From: Colwellia sp. MB02u-6
GTDB taxonomy: Bacteria > Pseudomonadota > Gammaproteobacteria > Enterobacterales > Alteromonadaceae
Assembly: GCF_014077095.1 (NCBI RefSeq)
Contig: NZ_JACGVG010000035.1
Coordinates: forward strand, 310,001 to 374,000
DNA: 64,000 nucleotides
Direction: 5' to 3'
Made by a program: the position numbers and the translations under genes
The notes under the pieces: generated by a model
Told to the model about the DNA's origin: nothing
Databases searched by the model: none
Seen by the model: only the letters and a program-made list of their open reading frames with translations
In this document: positions 11,401 through 20,214 of the stretch, one piece after another
Layout: each line of letters begins with the position of its first letter
How positions within the stretch are numbered: the first letter of the stretch is position 1

Positions 11401-11650
11401 CTTGAGAAAACATATACAACATGTTTTCAGTACCATTTATTTCTTGCTCAAGCGGTGTTGCTACTGTTTGTGCAATAACGGTTGGGTTAGCACCAGGGTA
11501 ATTAGCGGTGACAACAACGGTTGGTGGTACAACTTCAGGGTATTCACTGATTGGTAATTGAAATAATGATATACCGCCACCGATCAAAATAATAAGTGAC
11601 AATACGGCCGCGAAGATAGGCCGTTGAATAAAAAAGTGAGAAAAATTCAT
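8498..11650 (-). CDS. RND efflux transporter, inner-membrane pump (AcrB/MexB type)
   Basis: This is a proton-driven hydrophobe/amphiphile efflux pump of about 1050 aa, the normal family length. It shows the RND layout: a first membrane helix (IFAAVLSLIILIGG), a large periplasmic porter domain, six helices, a second porter domain and a final membrane block. The proton-relay aspartate pair is in LAIGIVVDDAIVVVENVERN. The start ATG at 11650 follows the adaptor gene by 9 bases, and its ribosome site (AGAGC) overlaps the end of that gene; a TTG one codon earlier is less likely. With the adaptor and an outer-membrane channel such as TolC (encoded at 40.3-41.7 kb) it would form a tripartite pump. 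The substrate range is unknown. Confidence 0.96.
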   Translation of the reverse strand: MNFSHFFIQRPIFAAVLSLIILIGGGISLFQLPISEYPEVVPPTVVVTANYPGANPTVIAQTVATPLEQEINGTENMLYMFSQATSDGRMTLTVTFALGTDLDRAQVQVQNRVNSALPRLPEEVQRLGVVAEKSSPDLTMVVHLYSPKKTHDTTYLSNYADLYVKDEIARLAGVGDVKLFGGGQYAMRVWLNPDALAARKLTAMDVISALRSQNQQVAAGSLGAQPAANDSQFQILLNVKGRLNSVEEFDQVIIKVGEQGQLIRLKDVARLELGQNNYALRALLDGQPALAMPIFQRPGSNAIELSDQVRATMVRLSEKFPAGVEYDIVYDPTVFVRDSIDAVITTLLEAIALVVIVVVVFLQTWRASIIPLIAVPVSLIGTFAVMQWLGISINTLSLFGLVLAIGIVVDDAIVVVENVERNIEKGLSPLEATRVAMTEVTGPIIAIALVLLAVFIPTAFISGLSGQFYKQFALTITISTVISAFNSLTLSPALAALLLKSHDSKPDALTRFLNAIFGRWLFKPFNRLFDRGAKGYQKLVQKLIRMSIVVLVAYVALLGGTVTLFDAVPGGFIPAQDKKYLVAIAQLPDAASLDRTQDVVQEMEAIAHTIDGVAHTVAFPGLSVNGFTNSPNSAIVFVTLDAFEKRQDVSLSAMAIAGQLNQRFSVIDAAYVAVFPPPPIQGLGTTGGFKLQIEDRDNKGFEALFNSLQKVIVKAQQDPALVGLYSSFRIQTPQMDIDIDREQALIQGIALDEVFNALQIYLGSVYVNDFNLFGRTYQVKAQADAEFRKDPEQILNLKVRNNLGNMVPLGSVLMVTPTTGPDRVMHYNGYPSAELNGSPAPGYSSDQAQQAIELILANTLPQGIAYEWTDVTFQQIIAGNTMVYIFPLVVLLVFMVLAAQYESLRLPLAIILIVPMTIFSALLGVWYVGSDNNIFTQIALIVLVALASKNAILMVEFAKDQNQHGMSHLDAIMAACRMRLRPILMTSIAFTAGVIPLVLATGAGAEMRHAMGNAVFSGMVGVTFFGLLFTPVFYILVTKGSNEKKVPTLK

Positions 11651-11659
11651 CAAAAGCTC

Positions 11660-12844
11660 TTAATATTTAGCAATAAGGCTGACATCGCCCATTGCAGACA
11701 AGGTAAATACGATATCGGTCGTATCAATGGCAACAGTTCTCGGCTTGATTGGCATACCAGGTCCAACACGGGCTGGGCCGTTAACTGCGATAATATCCCC
11801 TTTGCTCAAACCCGCGGTAATTGCACGTAACTTTCCGTAACGTTCACCAATTTCAACTAATTTGTATTCTAGAACGTTGTTTTTATCTACCGTAAGCACA
11901 AAACGATTTTTCAAATCTGTACCTATGGCACGTTCAGGTATAATAATTTGCTTAGTGATGGCATTAGCTGCGAGCTTAATGCGGGCAAAAGATCCAGCAC
12001 GTAATTGATCGTTTACTTGGTTGTGTTTACCTTCAAATATGGCGCGCACTCTTAATGTACCCGTTGATGGATTAATGCGATTATCAATAAAATTAATGTA
12101 ACCCTCATGGCTAAAGTGTTTCTGTCCGATTTTTTGCATCACCACTTGTTGTTTACTTGCTGCAGTGATATCAGCAAATGAACGATTCCAAGTGCGTTCA
12201 TCAATATCAAAATAAGCATACATTTCATGATTAGATACGATTGACGTGAGGACACTTTGGCCGGCAAGTACGTTATTACCACGGGTGATATTCGCGCGTG
12301 AAATTACACCATTAATAGGTGAGCGAATGGCGGTAAACGCTAAATCAAGTTCTGCGGAAGTGAGTTGTGCTTGCAATGCGGCTAGCTGTGCTTCACGTTG
12401 GTGTAAAATCGAGGTGCGAGATTCAGCTTGCTCTTCAGAGATAGCTTTTTGTGCTGTTAAGCGTATTGCACGTTTGGCTTCACTTTTCGCTTGACCTAAT
12501 GCGGCCTTTGCACTGAGAATTTGTGCCTCCAAACTAGCAACAACGGCGGCAAAAGGGCGATCGTCAAGTTGAAATAATAAGTCGCCTTCTTTTACATCAT
12601 CGCCTTCTTTAAAAGCGATGTGGTTAATAACACCTGAAACTCGTGGCATTAAAGCGACTTCTTGGGGAGATTCTAAACGGCTAGTATATATATACCAATT
12701 TTGTACAGGTTTAACCAACACCTCAGCAACATCAATAGCTTGCAAAGATTGTACTGCTTTTTGTTGCTCTGGCTCTTCTGCACAGCCGGTTATTGCTAAG
12801 CTGAGGGTGAGGATAGCGGCAATAAAAATATTTTTACTCATCAT
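11660..12844 (-). CDS. RND periplasmic adaptor subunit (AcrA/MexA type), lipoprotein
   Basis: This is the membrane-fusion protein that joins the RND pump to the outer-membrane channel. A lipoprotein signal peptide ends in ITGC, so the mature protein would be anchored by a lipid at the inner membrane. It contains the split biotinyl-lipoyl-like halves (VALMPRVSGVINHIAFKEGD and AIRSPINGVISRANITRG) flanking an Ala/Glu-rich hairpin coiled coil (about residues 100-170), then the beta-barrel and membrane-proximal domains. The open frame extends to a TTG at 12862, but the ATG at 12844 gives a normal signal peptide and has GAGA upstream. It is the first gene of the pump operon, divergent from the LysR gene at 12980. 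Confidence 0.94.
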   Translation of the reverse strand: MMSKNIFIAAILTLSLAITGCAEEPEQQKAVQSLQAIDVAEVLVKPVQNWYIYTSRLESPQEVALMPRVSGVINHIAFKEGDDVKEGDLLFQLDDRPFAAVVASLEAQILSAKAALGQAKSEAKRAIRLTAQKAISEEQAESRTSILHQREAQLAALQAQLTSAELDLAFTAIRSPINGVISRANITRGNNVLAGQSVLTSIVSNHEMYAYFDIDERTWNRSFADITAASKQQVVMQKIGQKHFSHEGYINFIDNRINPSTGTLRVRAIFEGKHNQVNDQLRAGSFARIKLAANAITKQIIIPERAIGTDLKNRFVLTVDKNNVLEYKLVEIGERYGKLRAITAGLSKGDIIAVNGPARVGPGMPIKPRTVAIDTTDIVFTLSAMGDVSLIAKY

Positions 12845-12979
12845 GATTCTCGTTTTGCTCAAAATAATACTCTAGGATAATGGCGTGCATGATACGTAAC
12901 TAATGTGTGGACAAAAAGTATAGATTTTTAAATACATTAGTGCCAAAATTGCACCAATGTGTGTGGTACGGAATAAATA

Positions 12980-13927
12980 ATGGATACAACAAGCCGGTTA
13001 TTAATGTTGCTAGATGTGGTTGAATTGGGCTCATTTACCAGCGCAGCGCAAAGCAGGAACATTGACCGCTCGGTTATTTCAAAACAAATTAGCCGACTTG
13101 AAGATGATTTGGGTGTCAGGCTATTAAATAGAACAACCCGGTCTTTTTCACTGACTGCTGCGGGTGCTGAAATGATAAAAAAATCTCGGGAGCTGCGTGA
13201 GTTACTGGGACAAACCGTTAGGTTGGCGGAAAATTATCATCAAGAACCACGAGGAGTATTAAAAATCACCTCGCCAACCATCATAGCTAAGCGATACTTA
13301 CAACCTGTGATCAATGATTTTCAAAAACGTTTTCCGCAAGTTGAAGTTGAGCTACGTTTAGACGATCGTGTGATGGATATTGTTGCAGAAGGTTTTGACT
13401 TGGCTTTTCGTATTGGCGAACCTAAAGACTCGACCTTGATTGCCCGAAAACTGGCCCGTAACCGCATGATTATTTTGGCGTCACCCGAATTTATCCAGAC
13501 CTATGGCATGCCGAAAACTATCGATGAACTCTCACTATTGCCGGCAGCAAGCTATACCAGTAATTCGCTAAGAGTAACGAGTATTAGCACCATTGATCAA
13601 CATGGCGATAAGATTGAAAAATCGATAAAAAGTATCTTTCGAGCGAATGATGCCGAGGTATTGTTATTAAAAGCGCTTTCTGGCACTGCATTTGTGGTGG
13701 TGCCAGCGTTGACCGTTGGCAATGAAGTGGCTGATGGACAGTTAGTCCCCCTGCTGACAGATATAAAATTGTCAGATTATAGCGCCATTTATGCGATATA
13801 TCCTCATCGAGATTTGCCAGTTAGAACGCGACTATTCTTTGATGCGGTTCGAGAATATATTGGTAAAAATACACCTATTTGGGAAAGTAATATTCCACAT
13901 TTTGAGCATTTATATCGGAGTAATTAA
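12980..13927 (+). CDS. LysR-family transcriptional regulator, divergent to the RND pump
   Basis: This 315 aa LysR protein has an N-terminal winged helix-turn-helix (about residues 1-60, with ELGSFTSAAQSRNIDRSVISKQ) and a C-terminal substrate-binding domain. The CrgA/AaeR-like subtype is suggested by PTIIAKRYLQPVINDFQKRFP and the AFRIGEPKDSTLIARKL region. It is transcribed away from the adaptor gene, with about 135 bases between the start codons, the usual arrangement for a LysR regulator and its target. Regulation of the efflux operon is therefore inferred from position; the effector is unknown. Confidence 0.9.
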   Translation: MDTTSRLLMLLDVVELGSFTSAAQSRNIDRSVISKQISRLEDDLGVRLLNRTTRSFSLTAAGAEMIKKSRELRELLGQTVRLAENYHQEPRGVLKITSPTIIAKRYLQPVINDFQKRFPQVEVELRLDDRVMDIVAEGFDLAFRIGEPKDSTLIARKLARNRMIILASPEFIQTYGMPKTIDELSLLPAASYTSNSLRVTSISTIDQHGDKIEKSIKSIFRANDAEVLLLKALSGTAFVVVPALTVGNEVADGQLVPLLTDIKLSDYSAIYAIYPHRDLPVRTRLFFDAVREYIGKNTPIWESNIPHFEHLYRSN

Positions 13928-14377
13928 AGATAACTCATGTAAAGCAATGGGCTAATTTTATAGTTTAATCATTGCTGGGCTTGTGGTGTATCAACTAACC
14001 CCATGCTGATAAAGGTGGGTCGACGGCTATTACCTGTACGTGAGTCGTCATAACTTGATGGGTATAAAGAATTAAGCCGCATATTTTAGGTTGATTGATG
14101 GCCTCTCTATAATCATGGATTACTTTAAGCTGCAATGGATAATATTTCTCAGCGAAGGGTGAGGTATTATCAACCTCATGTTTTTTTCACCTATGGTTGA
14201 CAAATTTAGACTTTTCAACTTGACAAAGTTCTTCAAGTGGTCCGTAAAGCCTTCTACCATTTGGAGTATAGATAGCAAGCTTAACTTATGTCTCCTTGAA
14301 AAGTATCGAAATTTATCTTGTTCATAACAAGGTGTTGTAAACAAGATTTGCTGTTGGATTAAAGCATATCAAGAGTG
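13928..14377. other. Intergenic region without recognised gene
   Basis: This 450-base stretch lies between the LysR gene and the Rap1a/Tai-like gene. A 74-codon minus-strand open frame at 14120-14344 has no recognisable domain and no good ribosome site. I see no convincing terminator or RNA gene. Confidence 0.5.
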
Positions 14378-14836
14378 CTAGCAAGGAAAATCAGCAATCA
14401 GAGTTTCAAATAACACCTGTTTGAGTTGCTTATGAGCTAATTGACTAATATCCATAGATTTAGCAATCGATGAAGCAATTTCTCTTCTGTCATACTCACG
14501 TGGAATACAAAATTGATGCGCATCTTCATTACTCAACATGGAAGACGTTGTTAACACACGTGTTCGATAAGCGCGCTTTAAAAAATCGCTTTGTTGATGA
14601 GCTGTACGCTCAATCATTGCCTTGGGTTTTACCACACCATCTTCGGTGAGTAATGACGAGTCAATAAAGCCATCTATATATAGCTTACAGGCATTTATTT
14701 CACTTTTTTCCTCACCTTGTTGGTAAGCCTTACAAGAGCTGATAATGTCAGACTTAAAGTCAGCCTTTACTGCTGTAGACATAGCCAATAGCCCAATTGT
14801 GGCCATATTAAGTATTAGAAGTTTTAAATTTTTCAT
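14378..14836 (-). CDS. Rap1a/Tai-like secreted protein
   Basis: This 152 aa protein has a signal peptide (about residues 1-25, ending AVKADF) and is probably periplasmic. The mature part has the spacing of the Rap1a/Tai family: an early cysteine pair region (SSCKAYQQGE, NACKLYIDGFIDS), a central FCIPREYDR motif and a C-terminal FETLIADFPC. In Serratia, Rap1a-type proteins are type VI secretion immunity proteins, but most family members have no known role and no effector gene is visible here. The start overlaps the end of nhaA by 29 bases, so the two are likely cotranscribed and translationally coupled. The family call rests on motif recall, not on a search. Confidence 0.65.
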   Translation of the reverse strand: MKNLKLLILNMATIGLLAMSTAVKADFKSDIISSCKAYQQGEEKSEINACKLYIDGFIDSSLLTEDGVVKPKAMIERTAHQQSDFLKRAYRTRVLTTSSMLSNEDAHQFCIPREYDRREIASSIAKSMDISQLAHKQLKQVLFETLIADFPC

Positions 14837-16034
14837 TTTTTTGTCCTTTAGTTACGATTAATTTTTTTGAAGATTGACTTATTAACCAAGCACCAGCAAC
14901 GGCGGATATTAATGATCCAACTAACACGCCAACTTTTACTTGGGTTTGATAAGCCAAACCCTGCTCTTCAAAGGCGAGTGAGCCAATAAATAAACTCATA
15001 GTAAAGCCTACGCCACAAAGTAAACATACGCCGTATAATTGTGTCCAAGTTGCGTCTTTGGGCAAGCGACATAGTTTTAGTTTCACGGCAATAACACAAG
15101 CCGCGAATATACCTAATTGTTTACCAATGAATAATCCACCAATAATACCTATGGATATTGGTGTGAAAAGTTCATTAACCGAAACCCCTGTTAAGCTCAC
15201 ACCCGCATTGGCAAAGGCAAAAAGTGGTAGCACAAAAAACGCTATCCATGGATGTAAGCCATGTTCAATTTGATATGACATAGACTGTGAATTTTCACGG
15301 GCGATAGGAATAAACCAAGCAACGGCAAAACCGGCTAAAGTGGCATGTACACCTGATTTTAACACCGCAGCCCAAACGATAATTGACAGCAAGATAAAAG
15401 GCGTCTTGTTCTCAAGTTTAAGTCGATTAAAAATAAATAGTGTTACTAAACCTATACCTGCGATAATAAGCGAGTTGGTTGCTAGCTCTTGTGAGTAAAA
15501 TATGGCGATGATAATAACGGCACCAATATCGTCAATAATAGCTACAGATAATAGAAACAGCTTTAAACTAGGTGGTAAGTATTTACCAAATAAAATAAAA
15601 ATGCCTAAGGCAAAAGCGATATCTGTTGCGGAAGGAATCGCCCAACCATTCATAGCAACCGCATCTTGATAATTAAAACCCACATAGATTAATGCTGGGA
15701 AAATAATACCGGCAATAGCGGCCAAAACAGGTAATACCACCTGATCAGGACGTGACAACTGACCGTAAAATAATTCACGCTTAATTTCTAAACCAACAAC
15801 AAAGAAAAATAACGCCATTAAACCATCGTTGACCCACAATACTAAGGGTTTACTAATAGCAAAAGTGCCTAAGGTAATGCTAACGGGGAACTCAAGGAAT
15901 TCATGGTAACTCTGACTAAAAAAACTGTTGGCCATTATTAATGCCAGTACTGCGGCTAAGACTAAAATAATGCCAGAACTCGCATCAGTTTGGATAAACT
16001 GTTTCCAACGTAGCACAATAATATTTTCTGACAT
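14808..16034 (-). CDS. nhaA: Na+/H+ antiporter NhaA
   Basis: NhaA exports sodium in exchange for protons and controls pH and salt tolerance, a natural need in a marine bacterium. The 408 aa protein has about 12 hydrophobic segments and the family signatures NDGLMALFFFVVGLEIKREL, PSATDIAFALG and, in helix V, the essential aspartate pair in AIIDDIGAV. A strong AGGAGG ribosome site precedes the ATG. The 3' end overlaps the Rap1a/Tai-like gene, and a NhaR-like regulator is encoded divergently upstream. Confidence 0.96.
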   Translation of the reverse strand: MSENIIVLRWKQFIQTDASSGIILVLAAVLALIMANSFFSQSYHEFLEFPVSITLGTFAISKPLVLWVNDGLMALFFFVVGLEIKRELFYGQLSRPDQVVLPVLAAIAGIIFPALIYVGFNYQDAVAMNGWAIPSATDIAFALGIFILFGKYLPPSLKLFLLSVAIIDDIGAVIIIAIFYSQELATNSLIIAGIGLVTLFIFNRLKLENKTPFILLSIIVWAAVLKSGVHATLAGFAVAWFIPIARENSQSMSYQIEHGLHPWIAFFVLPLFAFANAGVSLTGVSVNELFTPISIGIIGGLFIGKQLGIFAACVIAVKLKLCRLPKDATWTQLYGVCLLCGVGFTMSLFIGSLAFEEQGLAYQTQVKVGVLVGSLISAVAGAWLISQSSKKLIVTKGQKNEKFKTSNT

Positions 16035-16389
16035 GAAACCTCCTTTTATCTAGCTCACACCAATGTCACTAATTTTCTGCTCATTTCACCTGGTAAAGCA
16101 AGCCACTACTGCGTTATTGATTTAATTATTATTACTGCATGTATGCAGCTTATTAGACCATGCAGGAGCCTATTGCCCTGAACAACGAGTTATTAAAATA
16201 TATGCCTTGTATTTGGTCATTTCCCCTAGCTGAAATGTAGACTCGCAAATGAATGAAACTTGTATAATCAATTTATAGCTAATAATTAAAAGCAATGAAA
16301 GTCGATTGTAGCTGTGTTTTTATCAACAAAAAGTTGCTAAGGTTTAGTGCTAGAAGGCTAAACAGTCACAGGGAGATTAAAGAGGTTAT
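16035..16389. promoter_or_regulatory. nhaA-nhaR divergent control region with palindrome
   Basis: This 355-base region separates the divergent nhaA and nhaR-like starts and must hold both promoters. The clearest element is the inverted repeat CTGCAT-GT-ATGCAG at 16135-16148, about 100 bases upstream of the nhaA start. It is a candidate LysR-type site, but this assignment is inference only. Confidence 0.45.
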
Positions 16390-17298
16390 ATGGCTAAGCT
16401 TAATTATCATCACCTACAGTATTTTCATGCAATAGCAACATATGGCAGTATTGCTCAGGCGGCAAAGGTTATGCATATCACACCACAAACTCTGAGTGCT
16501 CAACTCAATTTATTAGAAGAACAATTAGGCTATAGCTTATTTGAACGCAAAGGTAAGCGTTTGGTCCTTAATGACATGGGACGTATTTCTTTTAGTTATA
16601 CCCAGGAGATATTTAGTTTAGGCGATGAACTGCTGCATTCATTAAAAAATCATTCAACAGACTTTTCTTTTCGTTTTTCCATCGGTGTTACTGATGTTAT
16701 CGCGAAAGTTTTTTCATTTAATTTATTGAAATCTGTCTATGCCATGGACAATTCTATCAAGTTGGTGTGTAAAGAAACTAGCTTAGACGTTTTACTTGGA
16801 GAGCTTGCAATGAATAAACTTGACGCGGTGTTAAGTGATACTTCACTGCCTACAGGTTCACCATTAAAAGCCTATAGTCACTTGATAGGTAAATGTGGCT
16901 TAAGCTTTTTTGCTGACAAAAAATTAGCGCAATCATTAAAAGGCGACTTTCCAATGTCACTTGATGGAAGGCCTTTTTTTACCGCTGGCGAAGGCTCAAA
17001 TCAACATTTAAATGTCTTGTCTTGGTTTAATGAATTAGATATTTCACCCAAGATAATTGGCGAGTTTGATGATTCAGTGTTAACTAAATATTTTGGCCAA
17101 GCGGGATACGGTATTTTTTGTGCGCCCACTATGATTGAAAATCATGTTGTCGAGCAGTTTGATGTTGAAATTATTGGGAGAACTAACGATATTATTGAGC
17201 ATTACTACTTAATATCCCCTGAACGAAAAGTAAAACATCCAGCGGTGCAACATTTATTAACCGAAGGTAAGAAGTTATTCAAAAATCCTATGTCGTAA
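16390..17298 (+). CDS. nhaR: NhaR-like LysR transcriptional activator
   Basis: NhaR is the LysR-family activator that induces nhaA in response to sodium. The 302 aa protein has the characteristic NhaR N-terminus (KLNYHHLQYFHAIATYGSI, then QAAKVMHITPQTLSAQL as the recognition region) and a normal LysR effector domain. An AGAGG ribosome site precedes the ATG. In Escherichia coli nhaR lies downstream of nhaA on the same strand; here it is divergent. The pairing with nhaA strongly supports the name. Confidence 0.88.
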   Translation: MAKLNYHHLQYFHAIATYGSIAQAAKVMHITPQTLSAQLNLLEEQLGYSLFERKGKRLVLNDMGRISFSYTQEIFSLGDELLHSLKNHSTDFSFRFSIGVTDVIAKVFSFNLLKSVYAMDNSIKLVCKETSLDVLLGELAMNKLDAVLSDTSLPTGSPLKAYSHLIGKCGLSFFADKKLAQSLKGDFPMSLDGRPFFTAGEGSNQHLNVLSWFNELDISPKIIGEFDDSVLTKYFGQAGYGIFCAPTMIENHVVEQFDVEIIGRTNDIIEHYYLISPERKVKHPAVQHLLTEGKKLFKNPMS

Positions 17299-17595
17299 AT
17301 AGTTATATTATAAAAATCAAGATTTTAAGGTTCAACGATATTGTTAAGTGGTGACGAGCGATAATAGATCATTAAAGCTAATAGCCAAAAAATCATCACC
17401 ATTAGAAGCATAATTTAATGAATGCCATATGCTTTTACTTCTTATTGGCTGAAATTAATAAAAAGGAATTTTTTAGTATTTCACTACAGCGATTCCGCTA
17501 ATAAGGGTTTGAGGTTGGTTGTTTATTGTGCAAATATGACAGGGTAAGAATAGTTTACGTATGATAAAAATAATAGAACTAAAAAGGAGTTTGTT

Positions 17596-20124
17596 TTGAA
17601 TTATTCAACTAAAAATATAATAAAGCCTATGTCAATCATAGGATTATTTTCAATATTATCAGCATGTGGGGGCGGTGATTACACCTACGTAGGCACACCA
17701 GAACCTGAAAAACCTAAGCTGATTACGACGCCAGTTATTGTTACACCTGTACCTTCATTTGATGGCGATGGCGTATTATCAGCAAATATTCGTTGGACAG
17801 ATTATGGTGTACCGCACATTACCGCCGACAACTTAGAGAGCATGTCGTATGGTGTTGGTTATGCGTTCGCTAAAGATAATATCTGTATGCTTGCCGATCA
17901 AATCCTAAAATATAACTCACAACGCGCAAAGTATTATGGCCCTGATATCGTGCCTACCTCAGGAGACTCAGCACATTTAATTAATGACTTTGGTTTTTTA
18001 ACTTTAGGTATTAGAGCGCATGCAACACAAAATATAAAGTCACTTTCAAGCAATAGCCAAGCTTTATTGTCAGGCTATGCAGAAGGTTATAATAAATACC
18101 TAGCGGATACGGGTGTTGCTAATATTGACGGCTCATGTGCCAACATGCCTTGGGTACAGCCGATTAGTGATATTGATATGCTGACTTACACACTTGGTAT
18201 TGCTTTGTTACCAGGAGCTGCAAATTTTCTTGGGCCGATGTTCTTAGCTGCTCCTCCAGGAGAAAGTTTCGCACCTTACCCACAAAGTGCTGATGTTAAT
18301 CGCTATAAAGTTAATTCAAATCCGGTTGTTACAATCCCTAAAAAGAACCTAGGTGGTTTGGGATCAAACGGTTGGGGTTTAGGTAAAGATAAAACTGAAA
18401 ACGGTAAAGGTATGGTGTTAGCTAATCCGCACTTTCCACATACGGGAAATTTACGCTTTTGGCAATTCCATATCACGATTCCTGAGCATTTGAATGTCAT
18501 GGGTAGTTCACTTACCGGCATGCCAGGGGTAGTAAATATTGGCTTTAATGAAAATGTCGCTTGGACCCATACTTTTTCATCGGCTGAGCACTTCGTGGTT
18601 TATCAGTTGACATTGAATCCAAGCGATCCTGCACAAATGTCGCAAGTAATTGACGGAGTAAACCGTTTAATCACAGGTAAAGAAATCGCCATTGATGTTG
18701 CTGTGGGGCTAGGCCAAACGATTAAACTCGCGAAAATGACTTACTCAACTCATCATGGCCCTATGGTGGTTGTTCCAGGAGATTTTGCATGGGGTCCTGG
18801 TGGTAATGCCTTTGCAATTAAAGATGCTAACTTGGGTAATGTTGATATTATCGACCACTGGTTAGCGATGAATTTAGCGGGTAATATCGCTGAATTTAAA
18901 CAAGCCTTTGTTGATTATGATGGGGTGATTTTTAACAATACTATGTCAGCAGACAGTGACGGCAATGTTTTCTATATTGATGACTCAACGGTGCCCAATT
19001 TAACCGCTACCGCCATTAATGAAATGACCACAAATCCATTGCTTGTTGGTGCTAAGCAAGCCGCGGGCTTTACTATTTTACCGGGATTTTTATCCGCATT
19101 TGATTTTGACCGCGCTGTACCCTATGAAAATGCACCCCAATATTCTGGCACCGACTCTGTGCAAAATTCAAATGACAGCTATTGGCTTACCAATATTAAT
19201 GCGCCTATAACAGGTGTTTCACCTTTATATGGTGCGGTAGATAATCAACAGTCTCTACGTTCTCGCTTGGCACAGAAGTTATTGGTAGATAGTGCCGGCA
19301 GTGATGGTTTATTTAATCCGGCAGAGGTCGAACAAGCCTTGTTGAGTAATCGAAGCTATTTGGCTGAAAATATACTGACTGAGCTATTAAGCATTTGCCA
19401 AGCACAAGGCAGTACAGTGGTTAGCCTTGAAACACAGAACGTTGATATCAGTGACGGTTGTGCGGCATTAGCGCTTTGGGATGGTACTTTTAATAAAAAT
19501 AGTAGTGCGGCACATTTATTTCGAGAGTTTGCCTTTTTATTTGATAAAAAACCGCAGTGGCAACAAAGTTTTTCTGCAGATAATGTGCTGACCACACCTA
19601 GTGGTTTAATAAATAATGCCACCACACTGGAACAGTTTGCCCAAGCTCAGCTTAATGTTGAATCAGCGGGGTTAGCATTAGATGCCACATTAGGTTTAGT
19701 GCAGTTTGTTGAGCGCAGTTTAGCTGATGGCAGCGCCTCAGGTCTCAAAATACCTTGGGCAGGCTCTCACAATATAGAAGGTGGCTTTAATGTCTTTGAT
19801 ACGCGCACAGGTAATGACGGTTCATTGTTACCTCGCCATGTTTACCTGGCACAAAATAGCGATTCTACTCTGAGTGCTGAAGGTGGTGGTTATCATATTA
19901 ATTATGGTAGCAGCTGGATGACAGTAGTGAACTTTACCGATGATGGCCCAGTTGCTAGAGGTTTGTTGAGTTACTCTCAATCTCATGAATATGGCAGCGA
20001 TCAGAGCATAGACCAAACCTTGCTCTATTCACAACAACCACAACTTAGACCTTTGCGCTTTACCCAAGCAGATATTGAAGCTAATAAAGTCTCTGAAATG
20101 ACGATTAGTTCTATTTTAGAGTAA
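17596..20124 (+). CDS. Penicillin/AHL acylase-family Ntn hydrolase, predicted lipoprotein
   Basis: This 842 aa protein belongs to the penicillin acylase family, closest in feel to the PvdQ/aculeacin acylase branch, which cleaves acyl amides such as acyl-homoserine lactones or lipopeptides. The N-terminus is a lipoprotein signal with lipobox LSAC (Cys24). The alpha chain starts with IRWTDYGVPHITADNLESMSYG, and the autocatalytic cleavage point and N-terminal nucleophile are at GLGSNGWG (Ser257). AWTHTFS supplies further active-site residues of the beta chain. The start is TTG with an AAGGAG ribosome site six bases away. It appears monocistronic and ends at a bidirectional terminator. Substrate (signal lactone, lipopeptide or other) cannot be read from sequence. 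Confidence 0.88.
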   Translation: MNYSTKNIIKPMSIIGLFSILSACGGGDYTYVGTPEPEKPKLITTPVIVTPVPSFDGDGVLSANIRWTDYGVPHITADNLESMSYGVGYAFAKDNICMLADQILKYNSQRAKYYGPDIVPTSGDSAHLINDFGFLTLGIRAHATQNIKSLSSNSQALLSGYAEGYNKYLADTGVANIDGSCANMPWVQPISDIDMLTYTLGIALLPGAANFLGPMFLAAPPGESFAPYPQSADVNRYKVNSNPVVTIPKKNLGGLGSNGWGLGKDKTENGKGMVLANPHFPHTGNLRFWQFHITIPEHLNVMGSSLTGMPGVVNIGFNENVAWTHTFSSAEHFVVYQLTLNPSDPAQMSQVIDGVNRLITGKEIAIDVAVGLGQTIKLAKMTYSTHHGPMVVVPGDFAWGPGGNAFAIKDANLGNVDIIDHWLAMNLAGNIAEFKQAFVDYDGVIFNNTMSADSDGNVFYIDDSTVPNLTATAINEMTTNPLLVGAKQAAGFTILPGFLSAFDFDRAVPYENAPQYSGTDSVQNSNDSYWLTNINAPITGVSPLYGAVDNQQSLRSRLAQKLLVDSAGSDGLFNPAEVEQALLSNRSYLAENILTELLSICQAQGSTVVSLETQNVDISDGCAALALWDGTFNKNSSAAHLFREFAFLFDKKPQWQQSFSADNVLTTPSGLINNATTLEQFAQAQLNVESAGLALDATLGLVQFVERSLADGSASGLKIPWAGSHNIEGGFNVFDTRTGNDGSLLPRHVYLAQNSDSTLSAEGGGYHINYGSSWMTVVNFTDDGPVARGLLSYSQSHEYGSDQSIDQTLLYSQQPQLRPLRFTQADIEANKVSEMTISSILE

Positions 20125-20144
20125 ATATTTAGCGCGTTATAAAC

Positions 20145-20185
20145 AAAAAAGCTAGCAGTAACCTTAAAGGTGATGCTGGCTTTTT
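20145..20185. terminator. Bidirectional terminator between acylase and mlaC-like gene
   Basis: AAAAAGCTAGCA at 20146-20157 pairs with TGCTGGCTTTTT at 20174-20185 with one G-U wobble, and ACC/GGT pair inside. A and T tracts at the two ends let it serve both convergent genes. Confidence 0.88.
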
Positions 20186-20214
20186 ATTCGCGCTAATAGG
20201 ATCAGTTATCAAAG

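Noticed and set aside
14120-14344. A 74-codon minus-strand frame before the Rap1a/Tai-like gene
   Set aside because: No ribosome site, no recognisable family, and irregular composition.
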